A stretch of DNA of 64,000 bases from Bradysia coprophila. Its lineage: Eukaryota > Arthropoda > Insecta > Diptera > Sciaridae. Below the pieces are notes generated by a model, which worked only from the letters and a program-made list of their open reading frames with translations, searched no databases and was not told where the DNA came from. Numbering within the stretch: the stretch's first letter is position 1; every line of letters starts with the position of its first letter. Made by a program: the position numbers and the translations under genes. Shown here one piece after another: positions 58,674 to 64,000 of the stretch. The stretch spans positions 1,922,001 to 1,986,000 of the forward strand of contig NW_023503373.1 in the NCBI RefSeq assembly GCF_014529535.1. Direction: 5' to 3'.

Positions 58674-59617
58674 GAGGGATTTTTTTGAAAGCTCCGTCGG
58701 AGCTTTTTTTTGCGACGGTTTGTTCATATGCCCAGATAGCCCTTGGTCCCAATAGTCCAAAACCACAGTCGTTTAATTTTCATGTTTGCGTCTTGGCTGG
58801 TGGTGAAGGTGCAAAAGTCAAAAAAAGGGTGTTTTTATACGTGATTTACTGCCGCTACAGACAATGGACACACATGTGTGGCGGCTCGTTGGATAGGTAC
58901 TGTCCAGGAGAACCGGGGCAAGCATAGATATCTTACATGTTCTGTGCCATTGTTTGAAAATAACAAAAATATTGTGTCAGTCAAAGGCCGTAAATTTTGA
59001 TGAACTTCAAAAGGTGATATCTCGCACCTGGAGAATGTTTATGGTTAGATCATTGGATGCAGACATCAAAAACAGCATAGTTCGTGTATTTTTCTAAAAT
59101 CAATATTTTGCTTTCGAGTGTAGGAAGACATTTGCTTTATACCCAAAAAAGTAACCTGAAACCTTTCACTTCTATGGCAATTGAGGTATAATTGTAGAGC
59201 TGGGTTAAGCCTCTATCAGGGCGACCACTGATCTGTACAACAACAGTCACCAGGTACAAAATATCACCTAATAAAGCTCATCAAAATTTCCCGCCTTTGA
59301 CTGATACATACTTTTTGTTATTTTTGAATAGTGCTTGAGTACACATTTGATATCTGTCTTTGCCCCGGGTCTCCTGGACAGTACCTATCAAACGAGCCGC
59401 CACACATGTGTGTCCATCGTCTGCAGCGGCAGTAAATCACGTATAAAAAACACCCTTTTTCGACTTTTGCACCTTCACCACCAGCCAAGACGCAAACATG
59501 AAAATTAAACGACTGCGGTTTTGGACTATTGGGACCAAGGGCTATCTGGGCATATGAACAAACCGTCGCAAAAAAATAGCTCCGACGGAGCCTGGTCCAC
59601 TTTCAAAAAAATCCCTC
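58674..59617. repeat. Long-TIR foldback element, 944 bp
   Basis: GAGGGATTTTTTTGAAAG at the left is inverted at the right (CTTTCAAAAAAATCCCTC). Arms of about 260 bp continue with high identity: GGTTTGTTCATATGCCCAGA / TCTGGGCATATGAACAAACC, TTTTATACGTGATTTACTGC / GCAGTAAATCACGTATAAAA, and GGTACTGTCCAGGAGA / TCTCCTGGACAGTACC. The right terminus has a 9-bp insertion (CTGGTCCAC). A further inverted element lies in the centre. No transposase frame. It begins about 340 bp upstream of the Glo1 start. Confidence 0.9.
58978..59303. repeat. MITE nested inside the 944-bp element
   Basis: CAGTCAAAGGCCGTAAATTT is inverted as AAATTTCCCGCCTTTGACTG; arms continue to GGTGATATC / ATATCACC. The terminus CAGTCAAAGGC is shared with the TA-flanked MITE at 27808-28037, so the two are probably the same group. 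No TA duplication is clear here. Confidence 0.7.
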
Positions 59618-59826
59618 TTTATGTATTTTTGACATGGAAAAACGATTCAGATTTCTTGATTTTCTGAAAGAAGGGGTAGATATGTAAATTTGAAGATAAC
59701 GTTTGACCTAGAGTAACGTTGGAAGGTCGGTGCGAGTTTTCCTCACTATCAGTTATAAGAGGAAATGGAGGTTGAGTCCACAGGATAACCGAAAGTGACT
59801 GTATACCTTGCGGTAAACAATACAGT

Positions 59827-59987
59827 CAACGCACTTCAAGCAAAAGCGGTACTCTAAATAGTTTACTGAAACTTGACAGTGCTCCATACAAAATTGTACA
59901 CTGTAAAAAGAGTGGGGTAAAATTTCATTCAAAATAGTACTCTATTTGGCAGCTGTCACTAATAGCACTTTTACTTGAAGTGCGTTG
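59827..59987. repeat. MITE with 7-bp target duplication
   Basis: CAACGCACTTCAAGCAAAAG at the left is inverted as CTTTTACTTGAAGTGCGTTG at the right. Both sides are flanked by ATACAGT (59820-59826 and 59988-59994). 161 bp, partial internal pairing (GTACTCTA / TAGTACTC). Non-coding. Confidence 0.85.
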
Positions 59988-60326
59988 ATACAGTTGAAGT
60001 TTTTATAAGTCAATAACATCTGGAGGCACAGTTGTACTTAGTAGTCAAAGATTCTCGGCTAGATGTTTAAGAGTAATAATTTTGTAAATGGCTCCCTCCG
60101 TATTCGTACCATTACTGCCGAAATTTGCATAAAAAACAAGTGCCTAAAATAAAACAAAATAATTCTTTTGTTTTAGATTTTAGTTATCGTTTTTTATGCA
60201 AATTACGGCGTGACTAACGATACTTCAAACCAAGTTAGCTAAGAACCTATAAGAATTTTCTACAGAGCAAATTGGATTGTTCGGAATTCGGTTTACAAGT
60301 ACACAGTGCCTATTTTTCTAGAAAAC

Positions 60327-60399
60327 GTCCAGGTAGCTCAATGGGTAGAGCGACGGACTCACGCCTTATATGTCACGGGCTCGACTCCCGTGTCAGACA
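60327..60399 (+). pseudogene. Degenerate tRNA-like sequence
   Basis: 73 nt with a good D-arm (TAGCTCAATGGGTAGAGCG, A box) and a good T-arm (ACGGG CTCGACT CCCGT, B box GGCTCGACTCC), but the acceptor stem pairs only at its first three positions and the anticodon stem does not close. It is a tRNA pseudogene or the head of a tRNA-derived SINE. A TATCC repeat about 300 bp downstream would suit a SINE tail. Confidence 0.65.
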
Positions 60400-60704
60400 T
60401 AGTTGATAGTGTTTTTCCTAATCGTAAATGAATAGTCTCTGCTGTTAGTTATCACTAGCCAGCTCTACCGACCATAATAGGTCTCCAAGAAAACACCAAA
60501 AAATGCTGAACACAGTTCTTGTACGTCATGCGTAATTCACAATCGTGATTCTAAAATGTCAACTGCTAGCGACACCTATGTTCTAATAGATGAATCATTA
60601 GATTTATAATTCACAATTGTAAAATCTCTCGAAAATATGGGTAATGCACAACAGGTCCATTGGTGGTTTAGTTGCTTGGAGAACAACAGCTTTTCTGCCC
60701 ATCT

Positions 60705-60720
60705 TATCCTATCCTATCCT
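60705..60720. repeat. (TATCC)n short tandem repeat
   Basis: Three TATCC/TATCCTATCC units. Possibly the tail of a short retroelement whose head is the tRNA-like sequence at 60327; this link is inference. Confidence 0.5.
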
Positions 60721-61859
60721 TAAGGTCAACATCTTCTAGCTACGGCGCAGGTCATGGATTCGTGATATATAAACAATCGGTGGGTGACTCAAGCTGACGA
60801 GTCTAAGAATGCGTGTCTCACAGAAAGTTGTAGATGACTAATGCTCAATGAATTTAACAAACTTTCACAATCACCTGGAAAGTAATTTAACGATGCATGT
60901 CTTTGAGGTCCAACGAAACTGTACGTTTCCAGGTGTATTTGTTATCAGAATGTAGCGTATCACATACGGAGTCTCCAAACGCTTTTTGCACGTTAATCAC
61001 CCAGCAAATATATATTACAAAAGACTCAGACGCACACCGACATTGTTTGTTTATATTTTTATTTAAATAATTTTCTCCATTTTTCTGTTTATTGTTTTAA
61101 TAATTTCAATTTTTTATATTTTTTGTTTGTTTCTTTAACGTGTGTGTTTAGTAATATGGGACAACATATTGCAGTAATTGCTTTTTAAATTTCCGAACAA
61201 TGGAACTTATTTGGAAAAAAATTGATTTGTTCCACAAAACGTTTTTTCATTTAACCATTTTTTTTAATTATTTTCAATTTTCTTCTTTCAATGAGTGTGA
61301 ATGTATGTTTGTTTGTTGGTTTATATAGTATACCTGTTACCAAAATTCGTGTTCAATTCAAACGAACGTTAAAAATATATCAAAAATCAAATTTTTAAAT
61401 TAAAAACAAAATTCGATAAAACGAAATTGCAAATGCTAAGTAAAAACACTCAATTGCACATTTACACACAGACAATTCGCCTAGTGCACTAGCACGCTGA
61501 TTAAAATATTTTTTTATAGGAATCGTTTTTACAATGAAAGTCTTTTCTGATAATTTCTTTTGTGGCATGGCTTCGATTGCAGTCAACGAAATTTTAAAAA
61601 AATTAAAAAAACTGATTCGTCAGAAAATAAAATTTCAATAAAAAAAAATGACGAATCCTCTTGTAAAACACTAACAACTTGGTCGGTCTACAAAATTATC
61701 TCATTTTCAGTTTAACGTAATACAATAACCAGTTAGACCAATTCATTCCTAGCAATAAAATAAACTTAGACAGAGATCGAAATCACGGATCATTTGTACC
61801 AATAGTTTCGTTTGACAGTCACATTGCCCGGACTTCCTGTAAAATCATTTTGTGTCTAA

Positions 61860-61865
61860 TTTATT
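61860..61865 (-). terminator. Poly(A) signal of the SMAP gene (candidate)
   Basis: AATAAA on the minus strand about 85 bases after the stop codon. Another AATAAA overlaps the region of the stop itself, so usage is uncertain. Confidence 0.35.
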
Positions 61866-61905
61866 GCCAGAATTGCGTTGATTAGTCCCAATAAATTCAA
61901 ATATT

Positions 61906-61937
61906 TCTCTCTCTCTCTCTCGTTCCCTATCTCTCTC
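61906..61937. repeat. (CT)n microsatellite in the SMAP 3' UTR
   Basis: A run of eight CT units, then CGTTCCCTATCTCTCTCCCC. It lies just after the stop codon of the minus-strand gene, where it reads as (GA)n. Confidence 0.8.
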
Positions 61938-61950
61938 CCCAAGTCAATAT

Positions 61951-63325
61951 TTATTGCCAAACATTCCCTAAATTCAAATTGCCAAACTGTTGATTGATAT
62001 TATTGGCGTTCGTTGGCTGAGGTGGTTGACCGAACGGTTGAGTTCCGAATGTTGCTGCTTGCGGTGGAAACGATGCAAAACCCTGTGCGGCGAAACCTTG
62101 TTGCTGTGCAATTTGCTGTTGCGGAAATCCACTGGCATTCAGGTTCATCATTGGTCCCGACGCAGCAGCTATGAAATTATGATTTTGGCCGAATTGATTG
62201 CCGAATCCGTGTTGCATAGGCATTGCATTCGGTGGAGCAACGCTGCCAAATTGATTGAAAATGGCACCATTAAATTGACCTATACTGGGCGTTGTTGTCG
62301 GTGCCGTTGCATACAATGCTAAAATACTGTCTTTCGTCATTCGTGCCTTTTCTGCGTCGTTGGGTGCTTGATTGAAAAAATCTTGTTCCTCCTTAGCCAG
62401 AGTGTTTGAGGTCAGGTCATTGTTGGAATTATTTGAAGATGGTGGGGCTGGATTGGTTGGTGGTGCACTAAGAAAATTGCTGAAAGCGTCACTGCTCAAA
62501 TCAATTGTTGTTGAATTCGTTGGGGGCGATGGATCGTTACTGGTGGGTGAGGACAAGCCGAGTAAATCTGATGATCCTGAATTATTGTCAACTGGTACAC
62601 GATTTGAAGTCTTCGGACTACCGGAAACTGACTGAAAATCGAAGTGTTCCTATGTTACTCTCTGTGTTATGCCACGAAACAATCAAAATTTTACCTTCGG
62701 TTTTGGTAATGGTGCAGGTATCGGTACCGATTTAACAGTAATTGCTTTTTTATCGGATGCAACTGTAGCTAAACCAAGCGAAGTTGACGATTTTTTCTTT
62801 CGTTTAAGTTTTTCCATTTCTTCGTCCACTTCTTTGTCCCAGTTTGCCTTAGCTGGAGGTGCTGGTACCCATTCACGTGCCATATATTTCTTATGTTCAT
62901 ACTTAGCTCGAATAAACGATTCCAATGCGGAGTCGGTTTGCGGTCGTCGAAAACCATCCGGTAACTGAGCTTCGTAAACAGCTCGTGCTCGAGAATTACC
63001 CATTTGTTGCAATGAGACAACCTGTTCGGGAGTCCAGGTATCAAGGTTTACTGACCGAACGCGCGATATATGTACCCCCAAGTTCCTGTGGATACCAGCA
63101 CACCGAATGCACAGAAAAACACCAAGATTCCATGATGCCCATCGAGGACCTGTCATAAAGGAAACGTTGAACAAAAATCGCGATTTACTTCCTACCTAAA
63201 ACAGTACCTTTGGCATCACAATCAACACAGTACTTATTGTCTTCGTCACGAAGCATCTGTGTTAGTAATGTCTGGCATTTTTCTTGGATAAATTTGGTAC
63301 GTTCGCTCTCCTTACGTGTGCTCAT
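61951..63325 (-). CDS. ArfGAP of the SMAP type (stromal membrane-associated)
   Basis: Three exons on the minus strand: 63325-63208, 63149-62695, 62631-61951; both introns GT-AG, 417 residues. The zinc finger is Cys33, Cys36, Cys53, Cys56 (YCVDC ... FLCIRC), with the arginine finger Arg61 in [19 protein letters not shown]; together they stimulate GTP hydrolysis on Arf. The ArfGAP domain fills residues about 12-130 (to [15 protein letters not shown], a stretch typical of SMAP proteins). A Lys-rich segment ([10 protein letters not shown]) and a long Ser/Pro/Asn/Gln-rich tail follow, with SSDLLGL, a clathrin-box-like motif. SMAPs regulate Arf in clathrin-dependent traffic at the membrane and endosomes. 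The final residues are [10 protein letters not shown]. The start is the only ATG that gives the usual N-terminal helix. Confidence 0.95.
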
Positions 63326-64000
63326 TTTTACCAGATGGATACGGAATTCAGTTCACAAAGTAGAACCAATACAGCACCTTAAATCGATCAACACTGCACA
63401 CTAAATAAATTAGAATTTTTCGTGCCTATAAACAGTTCAAACAAGCTAATTTGTCGATTTTATTGAACAATCTCGTGGAAAATCACACAAAACGATCGTA
63501 AAAACTTCCACAAAATCTTATTTATTCAACAGCAAAATGAATGAAAAAATAAAAGGATGAGCAATGGTTAAATCTGTCACGTCATTTTACCAGAACGATA
63601 TCACTGAGAAGTTAATAGTCACCAGCACTCAATTATCTGGCAAGTACAATTCAATCTGTACACGCCTATCACTTGCATTCAGATAGAGCACGAATTATTT
63701 ATGAACGAAATTCTTTAACAAAATATTTTCTTTATGAAAATAACCATGTAAACCGAGAGTTAAATTTTACGATTTACACTGGGCAAACTTGGTGAAATGA
63801 CATGGCAAACGAAAATTGGTAATGTGTAGTGTTTCAAAACTTGGATAGCTTCGCGCAACATCTATATGTCGTTTATACAGAATATATTCACAAAATTATG
63901 GGCGGGAAAGAAAAATAAAATTTCCAAATGGAGTGAACAGGCAATGGTCGGTAGTGTTAATGGGAATTGGATTTTTTTTTTCATATAATTCCTCATAATA
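63326..64000. other. Upstream of the SMAP gene
   Basis: Should contain the promoter of the minus-strand ArfGAP gene. No TATA box, second gene or repeat was recognised. Confidence 0.4.

Larger units (their letters stand above)
60400..61950. other. Spacer and 3' region of the SMAP gene
   Basis: No coding region recognised apart from what belongs to the 3' UTR of the minus-strand ArfGAP gene. T-rich between 61030 and 61330 on the + strand. A CT microsatellite lies at 61906-61937. Confidence 0.45.

Noticed and set aside
58685-58927. 80-codon frame with Cys residues
   Set aside because: It lies wholly in the left arm of the 944-bp foldback; the inverted arm does not keep the frame as a protein.

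Overview
The window is AT-rich nuclear DNA from an insect. Genes have GT-AG introns, the smaller ones 56-76 bp. There is one intact eukaryotic tRNA-Ile(AAT), and the proteins read as insect, closest to Diptera: the recalled Drosophila sine oculis sequence matches from the first residues to the last. A lower (nematoceran) dipteran such as a fungus gnat would fit, but that is inference. No bacterial or viral gene is visible.

Five protein-coding genes can be built exon by exon. (1) 4768-5746 (+): a small secreted proline-rich protein with DGYxYPAP...YLPP repeats, with its own TATA box and poly(A) signal. (2) 36921-47536 (+): sine oculis (so), a SIX-class homeobox gene of six coding exons spread over 10.6 kb, with about 4 kb of apparently non-coding DNA upstream. 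(3) 54334-55837 (+): ELL-associated factor (Eaf), four exons. (4) 57584-58331 (-): glyoxalase I, four exons, all metal ligands present. (5) 61951-63325 (-): an ArfGAP of the SMAP type, three exons. A sixth, weak candidate is a small secreted protein at 30614-30862 (-). The compact housekeeping genes lie in the last 10 kb; the first 54 kb is gene-poor and holds the secreted-protein gene and the developmental regulator.

Most of the remaining DNA is non-coding and full of short, non-autonomous mobile elements. The commonest is an elongate TTAA-flanked MITE family of about 205 bp (ends TTAACCTGTTACAKACGGC), seen in near-intact form at 19722-19929, 27581-27788 and 31928-32140 and as more than ten eroded copies, several in so introns. 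A second repeat of about 180 bp folds into two successive hairpins and occurs three times (2237, 9369, 27334), in at least one case inside a TTAA MITE. Other foldback elements include a 690-bp one at 13165, a 944-bp one at 58674 with another element nested in it, a hAT-like element at 42340-42825 made of GATCTGAT repeats with an 8-bp target duplication, and a Tc1/mariner-like one at 27808-28037. Inside so intron 5 sits a perfect palindrome with 69-bp arms and a 9-nt loop (42912-43058), which must be recent or an artefact.

No autonomous transposase or reverse transcriptase, CRISPR array, rRNA or operon was seen. The genes share no obvious pathway: an eye/head transcription factor, a transcription-elongation cofactor, a detoxification enzyme, a membrane-traffic GAP and a secreted structural-type protein. 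What is novel here is the repeat landscape rather than the genes.
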